Below are positions 36,625-46,561 of a stretch of DNA of 64,000 nucleotides, piece by piece (positions within the stretch are counted from its first letter, which is position 1; each line of letters begins with the position of its first letter). The position numbers were made by a program, and so were the translations under genes. The notes below the pieces were generated by a model. The model had not been told where the DNA came from, did not search any database, and saw nothing but the letters and a program-made list of their open reading frames with translations. Source of the stretch: Halorubrum ruber (GTDB lineage Archaea > Halobacteriota > Halobacteria > Halobacteriales > Haloferacaceae); the NCBI RefSeq assembly GCF_018228765.1, contig NZ_CP073695.1, positions 310,001-374,000 of the forward strand, in the 5' to 3' direction.

Positions 36625-37329
36625 CTACTCCGCGGCCCGAGACGCGGCCTCGCCGTCGTCTCCGCCCTCTCCGTCGGCCCGTCGCGCGTACAGGACGTAC
36701 GAGTACGCGACGGTGATCGCGGCGGTCGCGAGCGCCGGGCCGACGAGGAAGTACACCGCGTACTCGCCGACGAGGAGGCCGGCGACCGCGATCAGCGCCG
36801 AGAGCTTGAACAGCCGGGCGCCGAGCGCGTGGGTGCGGTCCCAGACGGCGTCGTCGCTGAGCGTCCACGGCGTCCGGATCCCGAGGAACCAGTTCGGCTC
36901 GACGTGCGGGAGCAGCGTCCCGACGTAGTAGAACAGCGCGGCGCCGCCGGCGACCGCGACCGTCGTCACGTCGACCGCGTAGCCGAGGTTGACGGCGAGC
37001 ACGGAGAGGTGGACGGCGACGAGGAACGCGGTGAGAACGACGACGAACCGGTCGTAGTGGACCCGGAACGCCGAGATATTTTCGCCCAAGGGGTCGATCC
37101 GCGGGAGCAGCGCGAACAGGCCGATCAGCCCGGCCGCGAGCCCCGGCACGAGCCACATCCCGAGGGTTCGGGAGAGCGTCCCCGTCGGCTCGCCGGCCGC
37201 GTCCCACCGCGTCACCATCCGCTCCGGGAGGTCCGGCGCGACCGCGAGGCTGGCGGCGGCGCCGACGGCGACGAGGAGGGCCGCGACGCCGAACCGGAGC
37301 CGCGTGGAGAGTCGAGGGTCGGAGGGCAT
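36625..37329 (-). CDS. SdpI/DUF1648-type membrane protein
   Basis: 234 aa with about six hydrophobic segments. The N-terminal DUF1648 motif VAPDLPERMVTRWDAAGEPTG is followed by the SdpI-type NWFLGIRTPWTLSDDAVWDRTH. In Bacillus, SdpI gives immunity to the SdpC toxin and sequesters a repressor; archaeal relatives have no known role. No toxin-like gene is adjacent. The C-terminal tail is charged and cytoplasmic by the positive-inside rule. Confidence 0.87.
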   Translation of the reverse strand: MPSDPRLSTRLRFGVAALLVAVGAAASLAVAPDLPERMVTRWDAAGEPTGTLSRTLGMWLVPGLAAGLIGLFALLPRIDPLGENISAFRVHYDRFVVVLTAFLVAVHLSVLAVNLGYAVDVTTVAVAGGAALFYYVGTLLPHVEPNWFLGIRTPWTLSDDAVWDRTHALGARLFKLSALIAVAGLLVGEYAVYFLVGPALATAAITVAYSYVLYARRADGEGGDDGEAASRAAE

Positions 37330-37438
37330 GCGGCCGGGGACACGGTCCCCAGCGGTAAAAGCGTCTACCCGTGGGAGTCTCCCCCGCGGGACGCGGTGCG
37401 ACGCAACCCTTACGCGTCGTGACCGCCAATCCGCGGGT

Positions 37439-38361
37439 ATGACCGACGAACGCGACGACGACGGCCACGAGTTCTCCTCGGGGCAGGGCGTCGACGCCGA
37501 CTACGACGCGTTCACGCTGGACCCGCCGGAGCTGGGCGAGGACCCGAGCCGCGTCGACCCCGTCGACTCCCGCGTGCTGACCGAGGAGCTTGACCGCCGG
37601 AACATCGGCAGCGAGGACGTCGACGTCGAGCAGCTGATCGACGTCGGCCTCTCGTACATGGGGATCAACCGCTTTGAGGAGGCGACGGAGACGTTCGAGC
37701 GCGCCGCCAACTTCGCCGAGGAGGACTCGCTTGCGGCCCAGGAGGCGTGGGTGAACAAGGGCGCCGCCCACGCCCAGCTGGAGGAGTTCGACCAGGCGAT
37801 CGGCGCGTATCAGGAGGCGCTCCGCATCGACGAGGAGTCGGAGCACGCCGCGACCGCCGAGACGAACCTCGCGTACGCGCTCTGGGAGTCCGGCCGGAGC
37901 GAGCAGGCGCTCGAACACGCCGAGCGAGCCGTCGAAGCCGACCCGCGCTTCGCCGAGGCGTGGTACAACCGCGGGTTCCTGCTGGTCGAGCGCGGGCTCG
38001 CCGAGGACGCGGTCAAATGCTTCGACAACGCGATTCGGCTCGGCTACCGCGACGCGGGCGTCTTAGAGGAGAAGGCGCGGGCGCTCGAAGAGGCGGGCGA
38101 ACACGAGCAGGCCGAGGAGGTCGCCGATCAGGCCGAGGAGCTCCGCCGCGAGACCGAAGAACAGATGATCGAAGAGCAGACCGGGCAGGCGCCCGGCCCC
38201 GGCGGGCAGGCTCCCCAGGGCGGCCGCGGCGGACAGGGCGGCGCCGGCGGCCCCGGGGGCCAGCCCGGCGGTCGCGGCGGACAGGGCGGTCGTCGCGGGG
38301 GGACGGTGAGGCCGAAGGCCCGGAGCGAGAGCTTCAGGGCGAGGGGCCCGAGGGCTTCTGA
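37439..38361 (+). CDS. Tetratricopeptide-repeat protein, C-terminus frameshifted at a G6 run
   Basis: About 306 aa. Acidic N-terminus, then four or five TPR units, for example GLSYMGINRFEEATETFERA, KGAAHAQLEEFDQAIGAYQEAL and RGFLLVERGLAEDAVKCFDNAI. A Gly/Gln/Arg-rich tail (GGQGG, GRGGQ repeats) follows. As sequenced, six Gs at 38297-38302 throw the frame so that it runs to 38467 over the next gene. One more G gives the ending GEAEGPERELQGEGPEGF and a TGA that abuts the ATG of the DUF424 gene at 38362. TPRs bind proteins; the partner is unknown. Confidence 0.85.
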
Positions 38362-38661
38362 ATGCTCCTCCGCGAGCGCGAGACCGCCGAGGGCCGGCTC
38401 GTCTCCGTCTGCGACCCCGACTGCCTCGGCGAGACGTACGAGGACGGGCCGGTCACGCTCACCGTGAGCGAGGAGTTCTACGGCGGCGACGACGCCGTCG
38501 AGGCGACCGCCGAGGAGGTCGTCGCGGGCCTTCAGCGCGCGCAGGTCGCGAACATCGTCGGCACCGAGTCCGTCGGCGTCGCCGTCGACGCGGGGCTCGT
38601 CGACGAGGAGACCGTCCTGGAGTTCGAGGAGACGCGGCACGCGCAGCTGCTCTGGCTGTAG
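38362..38661 (+). CDS. DUF424 family protein
   Basis: 99 aa, MLLRERETAEGRLVSVCDPD. It matches the small archaeal DUF424 family, which has the pattern VSEEFYGGD, EEVVAGLQRAQVANIVGTESVGVAVDAGLV and a C-terminal EFEETRHAQLLWL. Function is not established, though neighbours in archaea are often translation genes. Its ATG follows the corrected TPR stop without a gap (TGAATG), so the two genes are translationally coupled. Confidence 0.88.
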   Translation: MLLRERETAEGRLVSVCDPDCLGETYEDGPVTLTVSEEFYGGDDAVEATAEEVVAGLQRAQVANIVGTESVGVAVDAGLVDEETVLEFEETRHAQLLWL

Positions 38662-38721
38662 CGGGCTCCGATTTCGCCGGATTCCGAACCGGCTAAGGGC
38701 GCGCGCGACGATTCGAACCCG

Positions 38722-39003
38722 ATGAGACGACTCACGCGGAGCGAGCTGGCGTCGCGGGTGGGGCCGCGGCCGCCCTCGGACGCCTTCTGGCGGCGCGCGA
38801 TCGACCGAGGAGCGGCCGCGCTCGCCGTCGGCGCGGACGCGGTCGACGGTGAGGCGGAGAGCGAAACGAGCGAGGAACCGCTCGCCACCGGCGACATCGT
38901 CGACGTCGGCGACCGCGCGTTCGTCGTCGTGGGCGCGGAGCGGACGGAGAGCGGCGGTCGAATCTATCGGATCGAACTCGTCGCCGACCGCGACGAGGGC
39001 TGA
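38722..39003 (+). CDS. Small conserved haloarchaeal protein
   Basis: 93 aa, MRRLTRSELASRVGPRPPSD. A helical N-terminal half (SDAFWRRAIDRGAAALAVGAD), an acidic linker and a C-terminal beta-rich half (TGDIVDVGDRAFVVVGAERTESGGRIYRIELVAD) give a plausible folded protein. I do not recognise the family. It stands 60 bp after the DUF424 gene, same strand. Confidence 0.65.
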   Translation: MRRLTRSELASRVGPRPPSDAFWRRAIDRGAAALAVGADAVDGEAESETSEEPLATGDIVDVGDRAFVVVGAERTESGGRIYRIELVADRDEG

Positions 39004-39034
39004 AGCGGCTCGAATTCGGTCGGTGGGGGCCGGA

Positions 39035-40144
39035 TTACAGGTCCGCCACGTCCTCGATGGCGTCGGTGAGCTCTTTCACGCTCTCGACGGTGTGCTCGCC
39101 CATGTGGCCGATCCGGAACGTCTCCTCGCCGAGGTCGCCGTAGCCGTTCGAGAAGGCCATGTCGTACTTCTCGTTCACTTCCTCGATGGTCGCGGCCACG
39201 TCGATCCCCTGCGTGTTCTCGATGCAGGCGACCGTCTGCGACTCGTAGCCCGCCTCGGGGAACATCGCGAAGTGCTCGGCGGCCCAGTCGTGGACGTACT
39301 CGGTCATCTCGCGGTGGCGCTCGTCGCGGGCGCGGTGACCCTCGTCGAGCATGCGCTTCATCTGCTTGCGGTACGCTAACATGATGGGGATCGCGGGCGT
39401 GGAGTGGGTCTGGCCCTTCCGGTCGTAGTAGTCGATGGTGCGGCGGAAGCCGCCGTACCACGAGGAGTCGCCCTTCTCGACCTCGCGGTCGTAGGCGTCT
39501 TCGCTGACGACGCAGACGGCGAGTCCGGGGGGCATCGCGAACGCCTTCTGGGTGGACGCGAAGATCGCGTCGATCCCGTGGGCGTCGATGTCGACGTAGT
39601 CGCCGCCGAGCGAGGAGACGGCGTCGACGGCGAAGTAGGTGTCCGGGTACTCTTTGAGAACGTCGCCGATCTCCTCGACGGGGTTCCGGACGCCGGTCGA
39701 GGACTCGTTCATCACGCCAGCGACCATGTCGTACTCAGCGTCGGCGGTCTCGATCGCCTCGCGGACGTCCTCGGGCTTGACCGCCTCGCCCCACTCGTAC
39801 TCCAGCCGGTCGACGTCCTTGCCGAGGCGCTCGGCGACGTTGGCGTAGCGCTCGCTGAAGGCGCCGCAGGTCGGGACGAGGACGCGGTCGTCGACGAGGT
39901 TCAGCGTCGTCGCCTCCCAGAACTCCGTGCCGGAGCCGGTTAAGATTACGACCTCGTTGTCGGTGCCGAGGAACTCCTTCGTGTCCTCGACGATGGTCGT
40001 GTACAGGTCGGTCATCCGGTCCATCCGGTGGCCGAACATCGGCTCCGCCATCGCCTCGATGACGTCGTCGCGGACCTCCGTCGGGCCGGGGATGTACAGC
40101 GTCTTCTCGTCGTAGTCGTCGCGGTATTCGCGTTTCTTCGTCAC
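39035..40144 (-). CDS. Class V PLP-dependent aminotransferase (alanine-glyoxylate/serine-pyruvate type)
   Basis: 369 aa from GTG. It has the N-terminal [16 protein letters not shown] and FGHRMDRM, the phosphate-binding [11 protein letters not shown] and the PLP Asp region [14 protein letters not shown], with the Schiff-base Lys in [16 protein letters not shown]. This group includes alanine-glyoxylate and serine-pyruvate aminotransferases and the haloarchaeal members of unknown preference. I chose the GTG at 40142-40144 because GGTGGATC lies just upstream as a Shine-Dalgarno-like site; GTG at 40153 is an alternative. Confidence 0.9.
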   Translation of the reverse strand: MTKKREYRDDYDEKTLYIPGPTEVRDDVIEAMAEPMFGHRMDRMTDLYTTIVEDTKEFLGTDNEVVILTGSGTEFWEATTLNLVDDRVLVPTCGAFSERYANVAERLGKDVDRLEYEWGEAVKPEDVREAIETADAEYDMVAGVMNESSTGVRNPVEEIGDVLKEYPDTYFAVDAVSSLGGDYVDIDAHGIDAIFASTQKAFAMPPGLAVCVVSEDAYDREVEKGDSSWYGGFRRTIDYYDRKGQTHSTPAIPIMLAYRKQMKRMLDEGHRARDERHREMTEYVHDWAAEHFAMFPEAGYESQTVACIENTQGIDVAATIEEVNEKYDMAFSNGYGDLGEETFRIGHMGEHTVESVKELTDAIEDVADL

Positions 40145-40336
40145 GGGATCCACCTGTTGGATCGTACCGGGGCGCGTGAGGGTATGGACCTTGTGTTCCG
40201 TTCAAAAGGCGCGACCAGCTCGCCTTCGCTCCCGGAACGGCGCCGTCGCCCGGATCAGCCGACTTTATACGAACGGAGGAGAGAAAGGAGGTATGATACA
40301 CGCCCGAAGAGTCACAACCGTCCGAGGTGGTCCGCC

Positions 40337-42733
40337 ATGAGCGGCGACGAGGAACTCGCGAAGGACCTCGGGCCGCTCGCGGCGCTCACCATCGGGATCG
40401 GGACGATGATCGGCGCGGGGATCTTCGTGCTCCCCGGCACCGCGGTCGCCCGCGCCGGGCCGCTCGCCGCGTTCACCTTCGTCCTCGGCGGCGTGATCGC
40501 CTTGTTCACCGCGTTGTCGGCCTCCGAACTGGGAACGGCGATGCCGAAGTCCGGCGGGGCGTACTTCTACGTCAACCGCGCGCTCGGGCCCATGTTCGGC
40601 TCCGTCGCGGGGTGGGCGAACTGGCTCGGGCTGGCGTTCGCGTCCGCCTTCTACATGTACGGGTTCGGCGAGTACGTCAACGCCCTCGTCGGCCTCGGCC
40701 CGGTCGGACTCGGTCCGGTGACGCTGGAGGCGGCGCAGGTGATCGGGCTCGCGGGCGCGCTGCTTTTCATCGCAGTCAACTACTTCGGCGCGAAGGAGAC
40801 GGGCGGGCTCCAGATCGTTATCGTGATGTCGCTTTTGGGCATCCTCGCCGTCTTCACCGTCGTCGGCCTGCTGAACGCCGACATGGAGTCCCTGCGTCCC
40901 CTCGCGCCGCCGGGCACGACGAGCCAAGTGCTGCCGGTGACGGGGATCATCTTCGTCTCGTATCTCGGGTTCGTCCAGATCACTTCGGTGGCCGAGGAGA
41001 TCAAAGACCCCGGACGGAACCTCCCGCTCGCGGTGCTGGGATCGGTTATCATCGTGACGGTCGTGTACGCGCTGTTCCTCGTCGTGCTGCTCGCGGCCGT
41101 GCCGAACGAGCTGGTCGCGAACAACGAGACTGCGGTCGTCGACGCCGCCCGGCTCCTGTTCGGACAGTACGAGGTGTTCGGCTTCTCGCTCGGCGCCGTC
41201 GGCGCCAGCATGCTCCTGATCGGCGGGCTGCTCGCGACCGCCTCCTCGGCGAACGCGTCGATCCTCTCGTCGTCGCGGATCAACTTCGCGATGGGCCGCG
41301 AGAAGATCGTCACCCCGAAGCTGAACGAGATCCACGAGCGGTTCGGCACCCCGTACAAGTCGATCGCGCTCACCGGCGCGCTCATCCTCGTGTTCCTCGT
41401 CGCCGGCGGCGTCGAGTCGCTGTCGACGATGGGCTCCGTCCTCCACCTCATCGTCTACGGACTGCTCAACCTCGCGCTGATCGTGATGCGCGAGTCCGAG
41501 GTCGAGGGGTACGACCCCGACTTCGAGGTCCCCTTCTACCCGCTCGTTCCGATCATCGGGACGGTGTCGTCGTTCGCGCTGATAATCTACATCGAGCCGA
41601 CGATCATCCTGATCTCGTTCGGGCTCGTCGCCTTCGCCCTGCTGTGGTACCTGCTGTACGCCCGCGGGAAGGTGGAGTCGCGCGGCGTGCTCGGCACGTG
41701 GATCCTCGACCGCTCCGAGGACCTGCCCGAGCAGGCCGTCTCGGCGGCGACCGCGGTCCAGCCGAGCGGCGACGACTACCGCGTGATGGTGCCGCTCGCG
41801 AACCCCAAGACCGAAGAGCACCTGATCACGCTCGCCTCGGCCATCGCCAAGCAGCGGAACGGGACGGTCGTCGCGGTCAACATCGCGAACGTCCCCGACC
41901 AGACCTCCCTTGAGGCGGCGCGCGACCGCGGCGCCCACGAGGCGGCCCACGGCCTCCTCGACCAGGCCCGCGCGGACGCCGAGACGTTCGGCGTCGACGT
42001 GGAGACCCACGTCGTGCTCTCGCACCGCGTGTTCGAGGAGGTGTTCGACGCCGCGCGCACTTACGGCGCGGACATGACCGTGATGGGCTGGGGCGAGGAC
42101 TCCCACGGGGCGCCCGGGCGCGCCGAGTCCGCGATCGACGAGCTGGCGTACTCGCTGCCCTCGGACTTCCTCGTGTTCCGCGACCGCGGGTTCGACGCCT
42201 CGCGCATCCTCGTGCCAACCGCGGGCGGTCCGGCCTCGGACCTCTCCGGCGCCGTCGCGAAGATGCTCCAGACCGAGTTCGACGGCGAAGTGACGCTGCT
42301 CCACGTCGCGGAATCGGGAGAGGAGGACGAGGGCCGCGCGTTCCTCGCCGACTGGGCCGACGCCCACGACCTCTCGGACGCGACGCTCCGGATCGAGACC
42401 GGCGACGTGGAGGCCAGCATCGAGCGCGCCGCCCGCGACGCCACGATGCTCATCGTCGGCGCGACCGAGAAGGGGCTGCTCTCGCGGCTGGTCAGCGGCT
42501 CGCTCGTGTTGGACGTGCTCAACGACGTGGAGTGCTCCGTCCTGCTCGCGGAGAAGCGCAGCGACCGCGGTCTCTTCGGCCGGCTGTTCGGGGCCGGCGC
42601 GCGGGCGAACGACGTCGCCGACGCGACCGCGACCCCCGCCGAGACCGGCGTCGAGCCGGAGCCGTCGACGCCGGAGATAGCGGAGGGCGCGGACGAGGAG
42701 TCAGGCGCGGACGAGGAGTCGAAGTCGGACTGA
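40337..42733 (+). CDS. APC-family amino acid permease fused to universal stress protein domains
   Basis: 798 aa. Residues 1 to about 460 form about twelve helices of an APC transporter ([34 protein letters not shown]). From about 470 a cytoplasmic tail holds two UspA domains: [19 protein letters not shown] and [15 protein letters not shown], the second ending with the nucleotide loop [19 protein letters not shown]. Usp domains bind ATP or other nucleotides and probably gate the permease. The end is acidic and disordered. The start is an ATG 70 bp after a TTTATACG box (40264), so this gene has a real leader. Confidence 0.92.
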   Translation: MSGDEELAKDLGPLAALTIGIGTMIGAGIFVLPGTAVARAGPLAAFTFVLGGVIALFTALSASELGTAMPKSGGAYFYVNRALGPMFGSVAGWANWLGLAFASAFYMYGFGEYVNALVGLGPVGLGPVTLEAAQVIGLAGALLFIAVNYFGAKETGGLQIVIVMSLLGILAVFTVVGLLNADMESLRPLAPPGTTSQVLPVTGIIFVSYLGFVQITSVAEEIKDPGRNLPLAVLGSVIIVTVVYALFLVVLLAAVPNELVANNETAVVDAARLLFGQYEVFGFSLGAVGASMLLIGGLLATASSANASILSSSRINFAMGREKIVTPKLNEIHERFGTPYKSIALTGALILVFLVAGGVESLSTMGSVLHLIVYGLLNLALIVMRESEVEGYDPDFEVPFYPLVPIIGTVSSFALIIYIEPTIILISFGLVAFALLWYLLYARGKVESRGVLGTWILDRSEDLPEQAVSAATAVQPSGDDYRVMVPLANPKTEEHLITLASAIAKQRNGTVVAVNIANVPDQTSLEAARDRGAHEAAHGLLDQARADAETFGVDVETHVVLSHRVFEEVFDAARTYGADMTVMGWGEDSHGAPGRAESAIDELAYSLPSDFLVFRDRGFDASRILVPTAGGPASDLSGAVAKMLQTEFDGEVTLLHVAESGEEDEGRAFLADWADAHDLSDATLRIETGDVEASIERAARDATMLIVGATEKGLLSRLVSGSLVLDVLNDVECSVLLAEKRSDRGLFGRLFGAGARANDVADATATPAETGVEPEPSTPEIAEGADEESGADEESKSD

Positions 42734-42741
42734 CGCGGCGG

Positions 42742-42750
42742 TTTCTTTTT
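42742..42750 (+). terminator. T-rich terminator of the APC-Usp gene
   Basis: TTTCTTTTT begins nine bases after the stop codon in otherwise GC-rich sequence, typical of archaeal intrinsic termination. Confidence 0.5.
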
Positions 42751-42797
42751 AAACGGTGAGGAAATTGCGGTGCGGGAGCCGGGCGACCTGCTCCGCG

Positions 42798-43055
42798 TTA
42801 GCCCCAGTGCCAGAAGTGGTTGCCGTCGTCCTCGACCGGGTCGGTGCGCTCCCGGAGGTCGGCCACGTCCTCGGCGGTCGGCTCGTGGTCGTCGGGCAGT
42901 TTCTCCATGCAGTCGAAACAGAGGAAGAACTCCGAGCCGTCGGTGAGTTCGAGCGTGAGTCCCTGCGTCGACTCGAACGCGAAGTTCCACAGGTCGCCGA
43001 TCCCGCCGGCGATCCGCACGGACCGCTCGCAGACGTCGCACGCCTCGGAGGCCAT
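42798..43055 (-). CDS. Small zinc-binding protein (two CxxC knuckles)
   Basis: 85 aa, MASEACDVCERSVRIAGG. CDVC near the start and CFDC (FFLCFDCMEKLPDDH) in the middle make a treble-clef or zinc-ribbon site. The central part, IGDLWNFAFESTQGLTLELTDGSE, is beta-rich and the tail is Trp- and His-rich (GNHFWHWG). It belongs to a haloarchaeal family without known function. It converges with the APC-Usp gene. Confidence 0.78.
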   Translation of the reverse strand: MASEACDVCERSVRIAGGIGDLWNFAFESTQGLTLELTDGSEFFLCFDCMEKLPDDHEPTAEDVADLRERTDPVEDDGNHFWHWG

Positions 43056-43191
43056 ATGTGTGTCCTACTGGGTCCGCGGGGTAAGGCGTGTCGCCTCGAT
43101 ACGTTTACGAGGTGGATGGATTCGGTGGGATGGTCCGGTAGCTCGTAATCGCGGGCTGAACGGTGACTGCTTTTTAAGAATGAACCGTTTA

Positions 43192-43558
43192 TTTATAAAT
43201 AGCTGCTACTAACTCGACGGACGACACCTCCAAATCCCCAGCCGCTTACTTATAAATAGCTGCCAGCAAGCCGACGGACGACACCTCCAAAGCCCCAGCC
43301 GCGAGGGCGGCGTACGCTCGCTGCGCGCTTCACTCGGTCGCTCACTGCGTTCGCTCCCTCGTTCCAGTGCTTACGTCGCCTACGCCGCCCTCGCGGCTGC
43401 CCCTTTGAGCCCCACCCGACGGCGACCGCACGGCACCTCACGCCTCCCCAGCCTCGTCAGTCGCCGTCGCTTCGCTCCGGCGACTGACTCCCTCGCGCGT
43501 GCTGCTCGGCCGCGGGGCGGCCTCGCAGGCACGCGCCACCGCACCGCATTTATAAACA
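43192..43558 (+). repeat. Covarying multi-stem element, copy E
   Basis: Two promoter-box units 57 bp apart. TTTATAAA (43192-43199) then 27 nt then a mutated box (CAAAT for CAAAG, at 43227); CTTATAAA (43249-43256) then 27 nt then the proper box at 43284. Stem I is CAGCCGCGAGGGCGGCGTA (43296-43314) with TACGCCGCCCTCGCGGCTG (43381-43399). Stem II is TCAGTCGCCG/CGGCGACTGA and the stem III tip is GGCCG/CGGCC. The end box is TTTATAAA (43551-43558). It fills the 514-bp gap before the convergent ABC ATPase gene. Confidence 0.9.
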
Positions 43559-43569
43559 AACGTCGTCGC

Positions 43570-44754
43570 TCACCGCGATTCGACCTCGATCACGTGCGCG
43601 TCGCCCGGGTCGAATCCGACTGTGACCGCGCCGTCGAGGGGATCCACGGCCCGGACGAGCAGTTCGCGGTCACCCCAGTCGAGCGTGACGCGCGTCGTCT
43701 CGCCGAGGAACTCCGCGCTCGCGACGGTCGCGCGGAGGGCGTTCTCGCCCGCGGGGGCGGCGGGCTCGTCGCCCGCGGCCTCGCCCGCGCTTGCGACGCG
43801 GAGGTGTTCCGGACGGACGCAAAAGACGGCACGGTCGCCGACCGACGTGGCCGTGCCGGCGTCGATTCGCACGCGGAGCGTCTCGTCGCCGCCGTCGACG
43901 TCGACCGCGATCGCTCCCTCGGCGGGCGTGTCGACGACGCTCCCGGCGAACACGTTGTTGTCGCCGACGAACTCGGCGACGAACCGGGTGGCGGGCTCGC
44001 GGTAGACCGTCCGCGGGGGCGCCACCTGCTCGGGCGTCCCGCCGTTCATCACCGCGACGCGGTCCGAGACGGCCAGCGCCTCCTCCTGGTCGTGGGTGAC
44101 GTATATCGTGGTGATTCCCAGCTCGGACTGAATCCGCTTCACCTGCGCGCGGAGCCGCTCGCGGAGGCGCGCGTCGAGCGCGCTCATCGGCTCGTCGAGC
44201 AGCAGGACGTCGGGGCCGGGCGCCAGCGCCCGCGCCATCGCGATCCGCTGCTGTTGCCCGCCCGAGAGGCTCTCGGGGTCGCGGTCGGCGGCGTCGGGGA
44301 GGTCCACCAGTTCGAGCAGCTCCGCGACGCGCTCGTCGCGCGTCATCCCCTCGGGCGGGTCAGCGAAGTTGAGCCCGTACGCGACGTTCTCGCCGACGGT
44401 CATGTGCGGGAACAGCGCGTAGCTCTGGAACACGACGCCAACGTCGCGGTCCTCGGGCGGGACGCCGGACATCGACTCGCCGGCGAACCGGACCGTCCCC
44501 GAGGTCGGCTCCTCGAACCCCGCGATCAGCCGGAGCGTGGTCGTCTTCCCGCAGCCGGAGGGGCCGACGAGCGTGAAGAACTCCCCCTCGCGCACCCGGA
44601 GGCCCACGTCGTCGACGGCGGCCGTCTCGCCGTAGCGCTTCGTCACGCCGTCGAGTTCGACGGCGACCGCGGGGTCCGTCTCGTCGCCGTCGAACTCCGC
44701 GTCGCCGCCGTCGCCGTCGAACTCCGCGCCGCGCTCAGAGCCCACGGTGGTCAC
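43570..44754 (-). CDS. ABC transporter ATP-binding protein (thiamine/iron/spermidine type)
   Basis: 394 aa from GTG 44754. It has Walker A GPSGCGKTTTLRL, Q-loop VVFQSYALFPHM, signature LSGGQQQRIAMARAL, Walker B VLLLDEPMSALD and the switch His VTHDQEEAL, then a C-terminal TOBE-like regulatory domain. It drives the permease encoded upstream. The start is unclear: an ATG at 44799 overlaps the permease by 65 bp, while GTGs at 44754 and 44745 overlap by 20 or 11 bp; similarity begins later (AVELDGVTKRYGE), so the acidic N-tail may be short. Confidence 0.88.
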   Translation of the reverse strand: MTTVGSERGAEFDGDGGDAEFDGDETDPAVAVELDGVTKRYGETAAVDDVGLRVREGEFFTLVGPSGCGKTTTLRLIAGFEEPTSGTVRFAGESMSGVPPEDRDVGVVFQSYALFPHMTVGENVAYGLNFADPPEGMTRDERVAELLELVDLPDAADRDPESLSGGQQQRIAMARALAPGPDVLLLDEPMSALDARLRERLRAQVKRIQSELGITTIYVTHDQEEALAVSDRVAVMNGGTPEQVAPPRTVYREPATRFVAEFVGDNNVFAGSVVDTPAEGAIAVDVDGGDETLRVRIDAGTATSVGDRAVFCVRPEHLRVASAGEAAGDEPAAPAGENALRATVASAEFLGETTRVTLDWGDRELLVRAVDPLDGAVTVGFDPGDAHVIEVESR

Positions 44755-46534
44755 CTCCGAGGCGCTCGATGACGACGAAGCTGAGGCCGGTGACGACAAG
44801 CAGGACGACGCCCATGGCGGTCGCGGGTCCGAGCCGCCGCCCGATGAACCGTTCGATCGCGACGGGCATCGTGTACGCGTCGGCGCCGGTCGCCAGCACG
44901 ACCGTCGACGTGAACTCGCCGATCGAGATGGCGAACGCGAACGCCGCGCCCGCGACGACCGCGGGCCAGACGAGGGGGAGCTCCACGTCCCGGATCACCC
45001 GCGCCCGCGACGCGCCGAGCGCCCGCGCGGACTCGACGAGCGAGCGGTCCAGCCCGTCGAGCCCGGGCGACACGGTGCGCACGACGAACGGGTACCCCGA
45101 GACCGCGTGCGCGACCACGACCGCGACCGCGCCGCTCGCGGCGATCCGCCACCCCGCGATCTCGACGCCGAAGACGAGCCCCCGGAGGAGGCCGAGCCCG
45201 ACGATGATCCCGGACACCGCGAGCGGCGCCATCGCGGCCGCGTCGACCAGCGTCCGCCCGCGGTACCGCCGCGTGGTCAGCACCGCGACGACGACACCCA
45301 TCGGGAGCGCGAGCAGCGTCGCCCCCGTCGCGAACACCAGCGAGTTCCGGATGGCGGGCCACGGACGAACCTGAAACGCCGCGCCCGTCTGCTGGCGCTC
45401 GACCAGGAACCGGTAGTGGTTGAGCGTGAGCGCGCCGTCGCCGCCCGTGACGCTCGCGAGGATCATCGACGCGATCGGCGCGAGGAAGATGACCCCGGCC
45501 ACGACCGCATAGGCGGCCAGCCCCGCCCGCGGCAGCAGTTCGCGGAGCGTCGGGGCGGTCGGAACCAACGGGCGCCGCGGAAGGGGTCTCGCGCCCCGCG
45601 TGTTCGTCGACTGTCGGGCCTCGTACCGGAGGTACGCGAGGAGAACGCCGAGCGAGATCACGAGCTCGACGATCGCTAACGCGGCGGCCTCGGCGTAGCT
45701 CAGGTCGCGGACGAGTCGGTAGATGAACACCTCGACGGTCGCCAGCTGGAACCCGCCGAGCGCGAGCACGATGGGGAAGGTGCCGAAGGTGAACACGAAG
45801 GTGAGCGCCGCGCCCGTGAGGACGGCGGGGTACACCTGCGGGGCGACCACGTCGACGAACGCCCGGACCGGGCCGGCGCCGAGGCTGCGGGCGGTCTCGA
45901 CCGCGCTCGCGTCCACCGACTCCCACGCCGCGGTCGTCACCCGCGCCACGAGCGGCGCGTTGTAGAACGCGTGGGCGATCACCACCGCTTCGAGGGTGAA
46001 CAGCAGGTCGACCGGCGGGAGTCCGATGGCCGTCAGCGCGGCGTTCAGCGTGCCGTTGTCGCCGAACGTGGCGACGAACCCGACCGCGACCATGATCGAC
46101 GGGAGGACGAACGGGACGATGGTCAGCGAGCGCAGCGTCTTCCGGCCGGGGAACTCGAAGCGCGCGAGCAGGTAGGCGGCCGGGAGCCCGAGGGCGACGC
46201 TCGCGATAGTCGAGAGGACCGCCTGGTAGGCGGTGAAGCCGACGATCCCGAGCCGGCGGTCCGGCGAGGCGAGCGAGCGCGCGACCGCCGCTGGCGACTC
46301 GCCCGATAGCAACCGCGCCAGCTCGCCGAAGTAGAACGGGTCGGTGAGCACGTCGGCGAAGACCGCGAGGGTGACCGCGCCGTCGACGACGACCGCCTCG
46401 ATCAGGACGGTCGCGGTCGGGTAGTAGAAGGCGACGACGAGCGCGGCGCTGGTGAGGACCGCGAGCGCGGTCAGCGCGTGCGACTCGACGCCCTCGCGGA
46501 GGCGGGTCAGCCGCTGGGTATCGGTTCCCGTCAC
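44735..46534 (-). CDS. ABC transporter permease, fused two-domain (ThiP-like)
   Basis: 599 aa from GTG, with about twelve helices in two homologous halves. Each half has the EAA loop that docks the ATPase: ESVDASAVETARSLGAGPVRAF and DRSLVESARALGASRARVI. The fused arrangement is that of ThiP and FbpB permeases, for thiamine or ferric ion. The substrate binder upstream argues for thiamine. It lies 27 bp after that gene and overlaps the ATPase gene. Confidence 0.9.
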   Translation of the reverse strand: MTGTDTQRLTRLREGVESHALTALAVLTSAALVVAFYYPTATVLIEAVVVDGAVTLAVFADVLTDPFYFGELARLLSGESPAAVARSLASPDRRLGIVGFTAYQAVLSTIASVALGLPAAYLLARFEFPGRKTLRSLTIVPFVLPSIMVAVGFVATFGDNGTLNAALTAIGLPPVDLLFTLEAVVIAHAFYNAPLVARVTTAAWESVDASAVETARSLGAGPVRAFVDVVAPQVYPAVLTGAALTFVFTFGTFPIVLALGGFQLATVEVFIYRLVRDLSYAEAAALAIVELVISLGVLLAYLRYEARQSTNTRGARPLPRRPLVPTAPTLRELLPRAGLAAYAVVAGVIFLAPIASMILASVTGGDGALTLNHYRFLVERQQTGAAFQVRPWPAIRNSLVFATGATLLALPMGVVVAVLTTRRYRGRTLVDAAAMAPLAVSGIIVGLGLLRGLVFGVEIAGWRIAASGAVAVVVAHAVSGYPFVVRTVSPGLDGLDRSLVESARALGASRARVIRDVELPLVWPAVVAGAAFAFAISIGEFTSTVVLATGADAYTMPVAIERFIGRRLGPATAMGVVLLVVTGLSFVVIERLGGDHRGL

Positions 46535-46561
46535 GCGCTCGGTCCCACGTCGGCCACGGGG

